This document shows positions 45,304 through 54,330 of a stretch of DNA of 64,000 nucleotides, piece after piece; positions within the stretch are counted from its first letter, which is position 1; the number at the start of each line of letters is the position of its first letter. The position numbers were made by a program, and so were the translations under genes. A model generated the notes under the pieces. It was not told the DNA's origin and made no database searches. It worked only from the letters and a program-made list of their open reading frames with translations. This stretch comes from Alkalibacter rhizosphaerae (lineage in GTDB: Bacteria > Bacillota > Clostridia > Eubacteriales > Alkalibacteraceae): assembly GCF_017352215.1 (NCBI RefSeq), contig NZ_CP071444.1:1674001-1738000 (forward strand). Reading direction: 5' to 3'.

Positions 45304-45579
45304 TTATTCAGACAGTTTTGCTTCCAATTCCGCCACGCGGGCTTCCAGCTTTTCCAGGTCCTCCTTGGTGGCCAAACGCAAAGAAGCAAGAAAACTTTTT
45401 AATTCTTCTTTGTGTTTCCCGGATTCCTTGTCTCGAAGAAGTTCTTCCCGCAGTTCCTTGCCTTCTTTAACGGTCATTTTCCCTTTTTCGATCAGTTCCT
45501 GGACTACGCCATCCACTTTCTCCATGGAGGCGGATGCGGCACCCAGGGTCAGCAGCATGAGTTTTTTCAGTTCATCCAT
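45304..45579 (-). CDS. phasin-like coiled-coil protein
   Basis: A 91-residue helical protein, hydrophobic at its start (LMLLTLGAASASMEKV) and then a long charged coiled coil ending in a heptad LEKLEARVAELEAKL. It resembles the small phasin/PhaF-like proteins that accompany UbiB-type kinases in Firmicutes. ATG 45579 follows AAAGGAAG by about ten bases; ATG 45600 overlaps that site. Operon partner of the kinase. Confidence 0.75.
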   Translation of the reverse strand: MDELKKLMLLTLGAASASMEKVDGVVQELIEKGKMTVKEGKELREELLRDKESGKHKEELKSFLASLRLATKEDLEKLEARVAELEAKLSE

Positions 45580-45712
45580 GTTTTCAACACTTCCTTTCAT
45601 TCATAATCTATTCATACACGTTTTTGGAGAGGAATAAACAAGATCCCATTTTACATATTTTGTTTATTAAAGGAAGATAAAGGGTAAAAAAAACATACGT
45701 CATCGTCTCTAC

Positions 45713-46678
45713 ATGAATCACACAGATACGACTATCAATGAAAGTGGCGAAGAACCCAGAAAGTGGGCGGGTGTATTGAACAACAAAAAGTTTATTGAGC
45801 AGGAGTTCTACCGTTTTATTTTTGAGAACAGCATGGATGCCATTTTTTTGACCAGTCCGGACGGAGCCATCCACCGGGCCAATCCGGCGGCGTGCCGGAT
45901 GTTTGAGATGACCGAAGAAGAACTCGTCAAAGCCGGCCGTGCCGGCATCGTCGATCTCGAAGACCCCAGGCTGGAAGCCGGATTAAAGGAACGGGAAGAA
46001 AAAGGATTTGTTTTTGCGGAGTTGACTTATATTAAAAAAGACGGGACCCGTTTTCCAGGTCAGGTCACTTCCACCATATTCCATGATGAAAACGGGTCGC
46101 CATGGACGGCCATGATCGTTCGGGATGTGACCCATGTCAAGCAAACGAAAGATGCACTGTTGGAATTGCAAAAGGTCACGGAAGACATGGCTTCAAGAGA
46201 TTACTTGACGGGAGTTCTCAATCGCAGGGGGTTTGTGGAAAAATTGAAGAAGGAAGTAAGCCGGCTGCAGCGGGAAAAAGGGCAGCTGACGTTGATGATG
46301 ATCGACATCGACTATTTCAAGGCCATCAACGACCAGTATGGTCACTTGCAGGGAGATGCCCTCCTTATAGAATTTGCTGATCGTTTGAAAAAACTGATTC
46401 GACCCTACGACGAGATCGGCCGGTATGGTGGGGACGAATTTATCCTCATGATGCCCAATACGGGGGAAGCTGATGCTCTGTTGGCTGCAGAAAGGATCCG
46501 GTTGGTATTTAAAAATGACCCCATCAAGACCACGAAGAAGAAGATCCCCATCACCTTGAGCATCGGGGTGTCCGTATATACCCATGAAGACGGACGGGAC
46601 TTGACCAGCATGCTCTCCAAGGTGGACGACAACATGTACCGGGCCAAGGAAAAAAGAGACTTTGTTTATGCACATTGA
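45713..46678 (+). CDS. PAS-GGDEF diguanylate cyclase
   Basis: A 321-residue soluble signalling protein. A PAS domain (about 30-145) with FENSMDAIFLTSPDG is followed by a GGDEF domain; the active motif RYGGDEF is intact near residue 240. There is no membrane segment, so it senses an internal ligand. No good ribosome binding site sits next to ATG 45713 (AAAGGAAG lies 35 bases upstream), so the true start or a leaderless-like mode is uncertain. Divergent from the phasin-like gene. Confidence 0.88.
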   Translation: MNHTDTTINESGEEPRKWAGVLNNKKFIEQEFYRFIFENSMDAIFLTSPDGAIHRANPAACRMFEMTEEELVKAGRAGIVDLEDPRLEAGLKEREEKGFVFAELTYIKKDGTRFPGQVTSTIFHDENGSPWTAMIVRDVTHVKQTKDALLELQKVTEDMASRDYLTGVLNRRGFVEKLKKEVSRLQREKGQLTLMMIDIDYFKAINDQYGHLQGDALLIEFADRLKKLIRPYDEIGRYGGDEFILMMPNTGEADALLAAERIRLVFKNDPIKTTKKKIPITLSIGVSVYTHEDGRDLTSMLSKVDDNMYRAKEKRDFVYAH

Positions 46679-46780
46679 AACCTAACGATAGGGGCGGTTT
46701 TCCGGAAGGGAAATCGCCTTTTCAATGCTCAAAAAATGTAATATACTATATCAGGATCACATCATGGGAGGAGGGGCGTT

Positions 46781-47989
46781 TTGAAAGCCTGGAAAAAAGA
46801 TACGGCGTTTTTTTTATTGAGTCAAAGCGTGTCCCTGTTCGGTTCCATGCTGGTCCAGTATGCCATCATGTGGTATATCACCCTGGAGACCCGGTCTGGA
46901 GCCATGATGACCATATCCATCTTGTGCGGATTGGTCCCCATATTTTTCATATCACCTTTTGCCGGCGTGTGGGCGGATCAGTTTCCAAGAAAACAGCTGA
47001 TCATCTGGGCGGATCTTCTTATTGCCGGAACCACCTTGATCCTGTTCTTTTTGTTCTTGTCCGGAAGGGATTCCATCTGGATGCTTTTTGTGGCCCTGGC
47101 CATTCGGGCCCTTGGAACGGGGATCCAGACTCCGGCGGTGACCGCCATGATTCCACAATTGGTTCCGGAAGATCAACTGACAAAGGTCAACGGCATCAAC
47201 GGCAGCCTCCAATCCATGGTTTCCCTCATATCCCCCATGGTCAGCGGAGCCTTGTTGACCTTTGCCGCCGTGGAGACCATCTTTCTCATCGACGTGGTCA
47301 CGGCTATCAGTGCCGTCTTTATCCTGGCTTTTCTTCTGAGAGTAAAGCCTCATGAGAAGGCCCTTCGCAAAGAGAAGGTGGATTATTTTAAGGATATGAA
47401 GGAAGGCTTGTCTTTCATAGCAAACCATGGTTACATACGAACCATTTTCATATATTGCGCCATCTATTATGTTCTAGTATCTCCTTTGGCGTTTTTGACG
47501 CCCTTGCAGGTGACTAGAAGTTTTGGCGGAGATGTCTGGAGGCTGAGCGCCATTGAAGTTGCCTTTTCCACCGGCATGATGCTTGGTGGGATCCTTATCG
47601 CTACCTGGGGTGGATTTAAAAACAAGGCCCACACCATGGTGACGGCGATCTTGATCATCGCCTTGAACACCGTGGCCTTGGGCCTTGTTGGAAATTTTTG
47701 GATATACCTTGCGTTCCTTGCTTTCGTGGGTATTGTCATGCCCGTATTTTATACGCCTTTCATGGTCTTGCTTCAACAAAAGGTGGAGACCGATTTTCAA
47801 GGCCGGGTCTTTGGTGTCTTCAGCATGATCTCCAGCTCCATGATGCCTATGGCCATGCTCCTTTTTGGCCCCTTGTCGGATGTGGTTTCCATAGAGAGCA
47901 TGCTGCTGGTCACTGGAATTTTGCTGCTGGTGGAAGGGATGTTCATGGCCAGAAGCAAGGTCTTGTTGGAAGCAGGAAAACCTCGATGA
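46781..47989 (+). CDS. MFS transporter, macrolide-efflux (DHA3) type
   Basis: A 402-residue twelve-helix permease. Start is TTG with GGGAGGAGGGG before it. GVWADQFPRKQLIIWADL is the loop 2-3 motif of the DHA3/MefA-like group, and PAVTAMIPQLVPEDQL is typical for it. Such proteins export drugs or metabolites; substrate here is unknown. TATACT (46742-46747) may be its -10 element. Converges on DUF169 with one base between stop codons. Confidence 0.88.
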   Translation: MKAWKKDTAFFLLSQSVSLFGSMLVQYAIMWYITLETRSGAMMTISILCGLVPIFFISPFAGVWADQFPRKQLIIWADLLIAGTTLILFFLFLSGRDSIWMLFVALAIRALGTGIQTPAVTAMIPQLVPEDQLTKVNGINGSLQSMVSLISPMVSGALLTFAAVETIFLIDVVTAISAVFILAFLLRVKPHEKALRKEKVDYFKDMKEGLSFIANHGYIRTIFIYCAIYYVLVSPLAFLTPLQVTRSFGGDVWRLSAIEVAFSTGMMLGGILIATWGGFKNKAHTMVTAILIIALNTVALGLVGNFWIYLAFLAFVGIVMPVFYTPFMVLLQQKVETDFQGRVFGVFSMISSSMMPMAMLLFGPLSDVVSIESMLLVTGILLLVEGMFMARSKVLLEAGKPR

Positions 47990-47990
47990 A

Positions 47991-48803
47991 TCAGCGTTTC
48001 CAGACTTCTCCCGTATCCAACCCCCAGATTTCGAAAAGGTTGTTGTAGAACTGGGGTCTTGGGTAATCCGGCCGGATCTCCGGCGTCAGGGCGCCATAGC
48101 CCATCTTTCGTTCGTCGAATACTTGCAAACCTTGGATCAGCAGGGGCAGTTCCTCTTTGGATATGGAGAAGATCATTTCATCCTCCGTGGCGTTGGCCCG
48201 CTCGTATTCGCCAGGATCGGGAACAGTCACCCTGGCTTTGCCGCCTTTTAAAATGGGGATGGCGGAGAAGACGCAGGAATCGATGCCGTCCATTTCCGTC
48301 TTCAAAATATCGCCTGTCTGGTTCTTGTAGGCCCACAGCATGGTCCGAAGCTGCCCCGGGTTGGAGTAGATCAACACCACATCCGGTTCATAAGTTGCCG
48401 AGGACAGGGGACCCATGAGGATGCCGGTATATTTCTCGTATTCTAATTTCGGGAATTTTTTGGCAAAGGCTTTTGCCTGTTCCATGTCGGCGATGCCCAA
48501 ATTTTTTACGACTTCTCCGAAGCTGGGGGCGTCTTCATGAAATTCCACCATGCCGTAGGCGATCAGCGGCGCCCAGCACCAATGGTCTTCCTTTTCCATG
48601 TAGAGGGTCCATCCTTGTTTTCTGGCCATAAAAAAACCCTGGCACAGTGCAATATGGCCCAGGCCGTCCTCTTTCGGCCGGATCACTTTTTCCGGAAGGG
48701 CATCGTCCTTGGTGACCATTTTAAGAGCGATGGGGTGGGTTCGAAGCTTCAGCATTCTTTCCAATTCTTTTCCCATTTCAGTAAAATCAGTAACCTTGTT
48801 CAT
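47991..48803 (-). CDS. DUF169 family protein
   Basis: A 270-residue protein that fits DUF169: LRTHPIALKM at the start, a cysteine in IALCQGF, and PDVVLIYSNPGQLRTML in the middle. Archaeal and clostridial DUF169 genes often stand near metal or C1 genes, but the activity is unknown. AAGGAGG-like GGAGGAAA precedes ATG. It converges on the MFS gene and sits 28 bases from DUF456 on the same strand. Confidence 0.88.
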   Translation of the reverse strand: MNKVTDFTEMGKELERMLKLRTHPIALKMVTKDDALPEKVIRPKEDGLGHIALCQGFFMARKQGWTLYMEKEDHWCWAPLIAYGMVEFHEDAPSFGEVVKNLGIADMEQAKAFAKKFPKLEYEKYTGILMGPLSSATYEPDVVLIYSNPGQLRTMLWAYKNQTGDILKTEMDGIDSCVFSAIPILKGGKARVTVPDPGEYERANATEDEMIFSISKEELPLLIQGLQVFDERKMGYGALTPEIRPDYPRPQFYNNLFEIWGLDTGEVWKR

Positions 48804-48831
48804 CTATTTTCCTCCTTCAAATTGAAATCAT

Positions 48832-49314
48832 TCAAAATAGAATTTTCATAAAAAAAGCACCGATCATGATGAGCTCAATGACGATTTTTAGCAGAGTGCC
48901 ACCCAACAGGCCGATCAAGGCACCAAAGCCGATGCGGATGGCCCGGTCCGTGGTATTGCCGTTGATGAGTTCCGTTAAAACAGAGCCCAAAAAAGGTCCG
49001 ATGGCCAAACCGATGGGTCCAAAAACCACCAACCCAACGACGGTGCCGATGGCAGCTGCCACGGCAGTCCGTTTTGTGCCTCCAAAAAACTTGGTACCCA
49101 CGGCGGAGGAAACATAGTCCACCAAAAACAGAATGACAAGGGCCACGGCTTGAAGCAGAAAAAAATTGGAATCCAGGGAGATAAAATCGGTGACGATGCC
49201 GTAAAAGAGCATGCCGCCGAAAATGAAGACCGGTCCCGGCAGCATGGGCAGAACCGTTCCTGCGATTCCGGTAATAAAGAGTAAAATGGCTGCTATAAGT
49301 GCCCAGATATTCAA
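48832..49314 (-). CDS. DUF456 membrane protein
   Basis: A 160-residue, Gly-rich membrane protein with four or five helices. TVLPMLPGPVFIFGGML and GPIGLAIGPFLGSVLTEL are DUF456 hallmarks. The start appears to be TTG at 49314 with only a modest GGGG site. Upstream of DUF169 and likely cotranscribed. Function unknown. Confidence 0.85.
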   Translation of the reverse strand: MNIWALIAAILLFITGIAGTVLPMLPGPVFIFGGMLFYGIVTDFISLDSNFFLLQAVALVILFLVDYVSSAVGTKFFGGTKRTAVAAAIGTVVGLVVFGPIGLAIGPFLGSVLTELINGNTTDRAIRIGFGALIGLLGGTLLKIVIELIMIGAFFMKILF

Positions 49315-49396
49315 GATCGATCCCCGCTTTCTGTATCATTTGTGTCATATATACCACATATGGATCATATCAAGCGGAATTCGGGATATTTGTGGA

Positions 49397-50290
49397 TCAA
49401 AGAATTTTTTTTACTTTTTTTCGGTATTCCGTGGTGGTGATCCCTTCCACTTCCTTGAACAGGCGAAGGAGGGTCCGGGAAGAGGAAAAACCCACCAGAT
49501 GGGCGATCTTCTCGATGGAGTAATCGGTTTTGTACAGGTAATCCTTGGCGTAGTTCAACCGATAGGTGCTCAAGGTTTTGCTGAAGGTGGTGCCGAAATA
49601 GGCTTCAAAGATCCTGCTGATGTGCCTGGGAGAGATGTGCATGGCATCGGCCACATCCTGGAGGGTGATGTTCTTGTTGTAATTTTTGTGCATGTATTTG
49701 GTGATCTCCGTCGGAACATTGAGTTGACGGTGATTTTCGTCAATGGATATTTGGGCGTCCTTGTCCACCAGATTGCGGAACATGGACACCAAAAAAGACA
49801 TATACAGGCTTTTGACCATGGATTCCCATCCAAAATTCAACGCCAGCAACTCCTGACCGATGTATTGGATCAGTCGATGGCCATGGTGATTGTCCTGTAC
49901 CACGTGATGGGATGACTTTCGCAGTTTATGAAGGATGTTTTCCAGCTGTTTTGGTGTAGAGCAGGATTTTTTATCCAGTTTTTCCAAGGGGTCTTCTTCC
50001 TGAAAATCGAAGATCATAATAAAATAGCGGCGTTCCACGTTGGGTTCATAGATCGTGCCGTGCCAGGTTCCCGGGCTGAGAAACAGTACATGGCCAGGAG
50101 GAATGTCTAAAATGTCTTCATCAACGAGGATCTTTAAATTTCCATCCAAGGGGAAATAGACTTCAAAGGAATTGTGATAGTGTCGAAACTCCGACGTTTC
50201 GTTGCCAAGGATCTCCACGTGCTGGATCCAAACCTGAGAATCGAACAATGGTAATTTGATTTTATAGGGTTGATAAATCTTTTCCTTCAT
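49397..50290 (-). CDS. AraC-family regulator with cupin sensor
   Basis: A 297-residue regulator. Residues 1-150 form a cupin-like domain (HYHNSFEVYFPLDG, then PPGHVLFLSPGTWH), and the last 100 residues hold the two AraC helix-turn-helix motifs (LQDVADAMHISPRHISRIF and IEKIAHLVGFSSSRTLLRLF). ATG 50290 follows GGAGG; the longer frame to 50338 has no site. Divergent from the dehydrogenase/transketolase operon, whose promoter carries a dyad, so it is the obvious local regulator and probably senses a sugar or polyol. Confidence 0.9.
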   Translation of the reverse strand: MKEKIYQPYKIKLPLFDSQVWIQHVEILGNETSEFRHYHNSFEVYFPLDGNLKILVDEDILDIPPGHVLFLSPGTWHGTIYEPNVERRYFIMIFDFQEEDPLEKLDKKSCSTPKQLENILHKLRKSSHHVVQDNHHGHRLIQYIGQELLALNFGWESMVKSLYMSFLVSMFRNLVDKDAQISIDENHRQLNVPTEITKYMHKNYNKNITLQDVADAMHISPRHISRIFEAYFGTTFSKTLSTYRLNYAKDYLYKTDYSIEKIAHLVGFSSSRTLLRLFKEVEGITTTEYRKKVKKIL

Positions 50291-50397
50291 TATATGCCCC
50301 GCCTCCATAAATTTATAGTACCACTGTATCGGCCACAATTCAATGCTTGTTGCAGCAAAAGCGACAAGATAGGACGAAGGGGTCCCTCAGATGTCCT

Positions 50398-50419
50398 TTT
50401 CATGCATTGCAACATGAAA
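50398..50419. promoter_or_regulatory. dyad over the -35 box, candidate AraC operator
   Basis: TTTCATG (50398-50404) and CATGAAA (50413-50419) are perfect inverted copies with an eight-base spacer that contains most of the -35 hexamer. Confidence 0.45.
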
Positions 50420-50435
50420 GGAAAAAAATTATAAT
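50407..50435 (+). promoter_or_regulatory. sigma-A promoter for the dehydrogenase/transketolase operon
   Basis: TTGCAA (50407-50412), 17-base spacer, TATAAT (50430-50435). A long leader of about 75 bases precedes the first gene. Confidence 0.7.
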
Positions 50436-50512
50436 AAGAAGTGTGAATACAAGAAGGCTTGGAAGCATGTAAACGTTTTATTTAAAGTTTTCATATTGAA
50501 AGGAGTGCAGGA

Positions 50513-51568
50513 ATGAAAGTTGTATCAGCAATCAAAATCGGGAGTTTGAAGGATCCGGACGAATCCAAACGGGGAAAAGTCGGTATCCTGGACATGCCCA
50601 TGCAGGAAATGGGACCGGAAGATGTTCGCATCAAGGTTGCCTACTGTGCCATTTGTGGTTCGGATCCCCACTTGGTGGAAGGGATCTTCGGATGGGAAGC
50701 ACCTTTTGGCATGGGACACGAGTTGTCCGGCGTCATCATGGAAGTGGGAGAAAAAGCGACGAAAAAAGGGTTGAAAGTAGGAGACCGGGTCGCCGGAAAC
50801 TTCCTTCGCTTTTGCGGAACCTGTTATTATTGCCAAAATGGACAACAGCAGTTTTGCCTTCATGCGGACGAATCCAACAATCCGGGAATGGCAGAAACCG
50901 TCGTATGGCATGAATCTCAGGTGTATAAACTGCCGGATGAAGTCAGCTTGCGGCAAGGATGTATGATGGAACCTGTTTCTGTAGCGGTTCGCATGATGGA
51001 CAAGGTACGCCCCCGCTTTGGAGACCGGATCCTGATCTCCGGAGGAGGACCCATCGGATTGCTGGGACTTCAGGCCCTGAAAATGTTTGGTGCTACGTCC
51101 CTGACTCTGGTGGAGCCCATTGCGGAGCGAAGAGAGCTGGCGCTGAAGTATGGAGCCGATCACGTCATCGATCCCATGAGTCAGGATGTATACGAAGAGG
51201 CCATGAAAATATCCGAAGGTTTGGGTTTTGACGCCGTGGTGGATTGCAGCGGATCCGTTCATGCCGTAGAAGTGTTGCCCAAGATCACAGCAAAGGGTGG
51301 TACCCTGTTGTATGGAGCTATGTATCCCAATGACTATGAAATGCCCCTCAACTTGTACCAGTACTGTTATGCCAACGAACTGACCATATCGGGTTATTAC
51401 GTGTCGCCTTATACGTTCCCCAGAGCCAAGCAGATGCTTACCAGATTCGACCTGGATGCGTTGACGGCAAAGGTGTTCTTCATTGATGATGCGGAAGCGG
51501 CTTTTGAAGCCCAAGTATCTGGAAAATATCCAAAGATCTTGATCCAGTGCAATCCAGATCTGGAATAG
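50513..51568 (+). CDS. zinc-dependent medium-chain alcohol/polyol dehydrogenase
   Basis: A 351-residue MDR-family enzyme. The catalytic zinc site is in YCAICGSD and GHE, the structural zinc loop in FCGTCYYCQNGQQQFC (four cysteines), and the NAD-binding fold starts at ISGGGPIGLLG. Length and motifs fit the sorbitol/threonine dehydrogenase branch, which oxidises sugars, polyols or amino alcohols. AAAGGAG precedes ATG. First gene of a four-gene operon with a split transketolase and an SDR. Confidence 0.9.
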   Translation: MKVVSAIKIGSLKDPDESKRGKVGILDMPMQEMGPEDVRIKVAYCAICGSDPHLVEGIFGWEAPFGMGHELSGVIMEVGEKATKKGLKVGDRVAGNFLRFCGTCYYCQNGQQQFCLHADESNNPGMAETVVWHESQVYKLPDEVSLRQGCMMEPVSVAVRMMDKVRPRFGDRILISGGGPIGLLGLQALKMFGATSLTLVEPIAERRELALKYGADHVIDPMSQDVYEEAMKISEGLGFDAVVDCSGSVHAVEVLPKITAKGGTLLYGAMYPNDYEMPLNLYQYCYANELTISGYYVSPYTFPRAKQMLTRFDLDALTAKVFFIDDAEAAFEAQVSGKYPKILIQCNPDLE

Positions 51569-51584
51569 AAAAGGGGAGGAAAAC

Positions 51585-52451
51585 ATGAGTAAAGTAAGTA
51601 TGGAAAGAATTTTGGAACTGGACGACAAATGTCTGAAGATCAGAAAAGATCTGTTGAATTTTATTTATCGCATCGGAATGGGCCACTTGGGAGGAGAATT
51701 GTCCTTGGTGGAGATCGCAGTAGCCTTGTACTACGAATACATGAAGTTCGATCCCAGCAACCATGATATGGAAGACCGGGACCGTCTGGTACTCAGCAAG
51801 GCACATTGCAGCGAAACACTGTACACCATTTATTCGGACCTGGGGATCTACACCATGGACTACATGGTGGAGCACTTTGAAAGTCTGGAAACCGCGAAAT
51901 TCGGCATGCACTGCAATCGAAAATACTGCGGCCCCATCGAAGTATCTACCGGTTCACTGGGACATGGTTTGCCTGTAGCCGTTGGTCTTGCTTTAGCGGC
52001 AAGAAAGCAAAACGCCAGCTGGAGGACTTACGTCATCGTTGGAGACGGCGAATTGAACGAAGGAACCAACTGGGAAGCCATGATGGCGGCAGGACACTAT
52101 CAATTGGGCAACCTGGTTGCTATCGTTGACAAAAATCAAGTTCAGATGACGGGCCCCACGGAGCAAGTCATGAACATCGATCCCTTGGCAGACAAGGTCC
52201 GTGCTTTCGGATGGGAAGCCATCGAAGTGGAAGACGGCAACGACATGCTGCAGATCTGCGAAGCATTTGACCAAATTCCGCCAAGTGACCCTCAAGAAAG
52301 AAGAAAACCCATATTCATCATCGCCAACACCGTAAAGGGAAAAGGCGTAGACTTCATGGAAGGCAATCCGAAATGGCATGGCGGCGGGATCGCCAAGGAA
52401 CAGTTGGACGAGGCTCTGGCCCAAGTCGAAAAGAATAGGATGGTGAGATAA
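51585..52451 (+). CDS. transketolase, N-terminal subunit
   Basis: A 288-residue protein equal to the first (TPP pyrophosphate-binding) domain of transketolase. MGHLGGELS is the substrate loop and GDGELNEGTNWEA...N is the TPP/Mg motif. Split transketolases serve alternative sugar pathways in many anaerobes (for example apulose-phosphate and sulfosugar routes). GGGGAGG precedes ATG. The C-terminal subunit starts one base after its stop. Confidence 0.92.
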   Translation: MSKVSMERILELDDKCLKIRKDLLNFIYRIGMGHLGGELSLVEIAVALYYEYMKFDPSNHDMEDRDRLVLSKAHCSETLYTIYSDLGIYTMDYMVEHFESLETAKFGMHCNRKYCGPIEVSTGSLGHGLPVAVGLALAARKQNASWRTYVIVGDGELNEGTNWEAMMAAGHYQLGNLVAIVDKNQVQMTGPTEQVMNIDPLADKVRAFGWEAIEVEDGNDMLQICEAFDQIPPSDPQERRKPIFIIANTVKGKGVDFMEGNPKWHGGGIAKEQLDEALAQVEKNRMVR

Positions 52452-52452
52452 G

Positions 52453-53421
52453 ATGGCAGTAAAAACAACCTTTGATTTTGACCAAATGCTTTCCAATGCA
52501 AGGGAAGCCTATGGAGAAGAATTGTTCAACATGGCCAACGAAGGCTATGACTTCATGTTTACCTACAGCGACAACGTGGCACCGTCGTCTTCCGCAGGGA
52601 AACTGCTGAAAGATTATCCGGAACGATGCGTCAACTTCGGGATCGCTGAACCAAACCAGGTGGGAGCGTCCGCGGGGATGGCTTTGGCTGGCGAAGTGGT
52701 ATTTGCCCAAGTGTTCGGACCCTTTCTGCCCCTTCGTGCGGCAGATCAGATCCATACGGATGTGGCTTACAACGACGTCAACGTTCGATTGATCGGAACC
52801 CACTCCGGGGTTACCGCCGGTGGCGGACCGACCCACAACGACGTGGTGGACCTGGCCCTTTATCGCGCCATCCCCAACTTGACCATTGTGGTACCGGCAG
52901 ATGCCAATCAATGTAGAAAAGTCGTTCGCGCTTCTTTCGATTATGAAGGACCCATGGTCATCCGGATCGACCGCGCGGGATCTCCCAATATCTATGCCGA
53001 TGACGATTACGAATTTGAATTCGGAAAAGCCATCGAAGCCCTGGAAGGAACCGATGTGACGATTTTCTCCTGTGGCTCCATGCTCTATGAGTGTCTGATG
53101 GCCGCCAAGGAAATGAAGAAAGACGGTGTCAGCGTTGGAGTCATCGATATGCACACCATCAAACCTTTGGACGAAGAAGCCATTATCAAGTATTCGAAAA
53201 AAACTGGTGTCGTCGTCACGGTGGAAGACCATTCCATCAACGGAGGTTTGGGCGGCGCAGTGGCAGAAGTGCTCATGGAAGAGGGCTACCAGGGGAAATT
53301 CAAGCGGATCGGAATGCCCGACGAATTTGCCGTGTTGGGAACTCCCGACGAAGTATACAAATACTATGGCGTGGAGCGTACCGGCATCGTGAAGACCATC
53401 AATGCTTTGATGGAGAAATAG
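52453..53421 (+). CDS. transketolase, C-terminal subunit
   Basis: A 322-residue protein with the pyrimidine-binding domain (RCVNFGIAEPNQVGASAGMA, with the catalytic Glu) and the C-terminal transketolase domain (VEDHSINGGLGGAVAEVL). THSGVTAGGGPTHN is the substrate-binding turn. It must pair with the gene before it to make active enzyme, in the 2+2 arrangement known for split transketolases. Confidence 0.92.
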   Translation: MAVKTTFDFDQMLSNAREAYGEELFNMANEGYDFMFTYSDNVAPSSSAGKLLKDYPERCVNFGIAEPNQVGASAGMALAGEVVFAQVFGPFLPLRAADQIHTDVAYNDVNVRLIGTHSGVTAGGGPTHNDVVDLALYRAIPNLTIVVPADANQCRKVVRASFDYEGPMVIRIDRAGSPNIYADDDYEFEFGKAIEALEGTDVTIFSCGSMLYECLMAAKEMKKDGVSVGVIDMHTIKPLDEEAIIKYSKKTGVVVTVEDHSINGGLGGAVAEVLMEEGYQGKFKRIGMPDEFAVLGTPDEVYKYYGVERTGIVKTINALMEK

Positions 53422-53430
53422 GAGGAGATC

Positions 53431-54216
53431 ATGACCAGCGGAATCGAAAAATTCAACATGGATTATTTTAGCTTAAAAGGGAAAGTAGCCATCATCACCG
53501 GAGCCAATCAAGGATTGGGAATGGGATATGCCACAGCTTTTGCCAAAGCAGGAGCAGACCTGCTGATCCCCCACTTGACCGATGACATAGCGGAAGTCAA
53601 GGAACTGGTGGAAAAGGAAGGCCGAAAGGTCGTCTTTATCCAGGGAGATGTGACGAAAGAGGAGCATCGAAAAGACATCGTCGACACCTGCATGAAGGAA
53701 TTCGGCAGGATCGATATTCTGGTAAACAATGCCGGCATCGGCCGTTTCCACGATTTCTTGGACTATCCTGATTCTTTTTACCAGTCCGTCATGGAAGTCA
53801 ACCTGAATGCCGTATATTACCTGTCTCATGCGGTGGCGCAGGTGATGAAGGAACAGCGTAGCGGAAAGATCATCAACATCGGTTCCGCCCTGTCCTACAC
53901 GGCAGACAAGAAGTGTCCGCCGTATGTCGTTGCCAAGCACGGCATCATCGGATTGACCAGAACTTTCGCCAATGAGTTGGGCGAGTTCAACATCCAGACC
54001 AATGCCATCTCTCCAGGATTTTTGGTGACGGAAGTCAATGCCGCCATCAGCAATGACCAGGTGTTTTACGACAAGATCAACAGCCGGATCCCTGCCGGTC
54101 GCTGGGGAGACCCGGAAGACCTGATGGGTACGGTGGTTTTCCTGGCCAGCAAGGCATCGGATTACATCAATGGCTGGAGCATCAGCGTAGACGGTGGATT
54201 CACCACTACCTTATAA
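53431..54216 (+). CDS. SDR-family dehydrogenase (gluconate 5-dehydrogenase-like)
   Basis: A 261-residue short-chain dehydrogenase. The NAD(P) motif is GANQGLGMG (TGxxxGxG form), NNAG follows, and the catalytic Tyr-Lys pair is YVVAK with Ser in IGSALSY. It resembles gluconate 5-dehydrogenase and 2-deoxygluconate 3-dehydrogenase. With the MDR enzyme it gives two oxidation steps flanking a transketolase cleavage. No sugar kinase is in the operon, so the carbon source is unclear. Confidence 0.88.
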   Translation: MTSGIEKFNMDYFSLKGKVAIITGANQGLGMGYATAFAKAGADLLIPHLTDDIAEVKELVEKEGRKVVFIQGDVTKEEHRKDIVDTCMKEFGRIDILVNNAGIGRFHDFLDYPDSFYQSVMEVNLNAVYYLSHAVAQVMKEQRSGKIINIGSALSYTADKKCPPYVVAKHGIIGLTRTFANELGEFNIQTNAISPGFLVTEVNAAISNDQVFYDKINSRIPAGRWGDPEDLMGTVVFLASKASDYINGWSISVDGGFTTTL

Positions 54217-54221
54217 AAATC

Positions 54222-54242
54222 GCCTCCTTCGGGAGGCTTTTT
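54222..54242 (+). terminator. intrinsic terminator after SDR gene
   Basis: GCCTCC-TTCG-GGAGGC followed by TTTTT. Confidence 0.9.
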
Positions 54243-54258
54243 CTTTGTCACTATGTGT

Positions 54259-54286
54259 TTGGAATCTGAAAAAAATGTGATATAAT
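54259..54286 (+). promoter_or_regulatory. promoter for the DUF2569-like gene
   Basis: TTGGAA (54259-54264), 16-base spacer, TATAAT (54281-54286). Confidence 0.6.
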
Positions 54287-54330
54287 GGCATGAGCAATTA
54301 TCTTACATATACAGAAGGGTGGTTTTTTAC

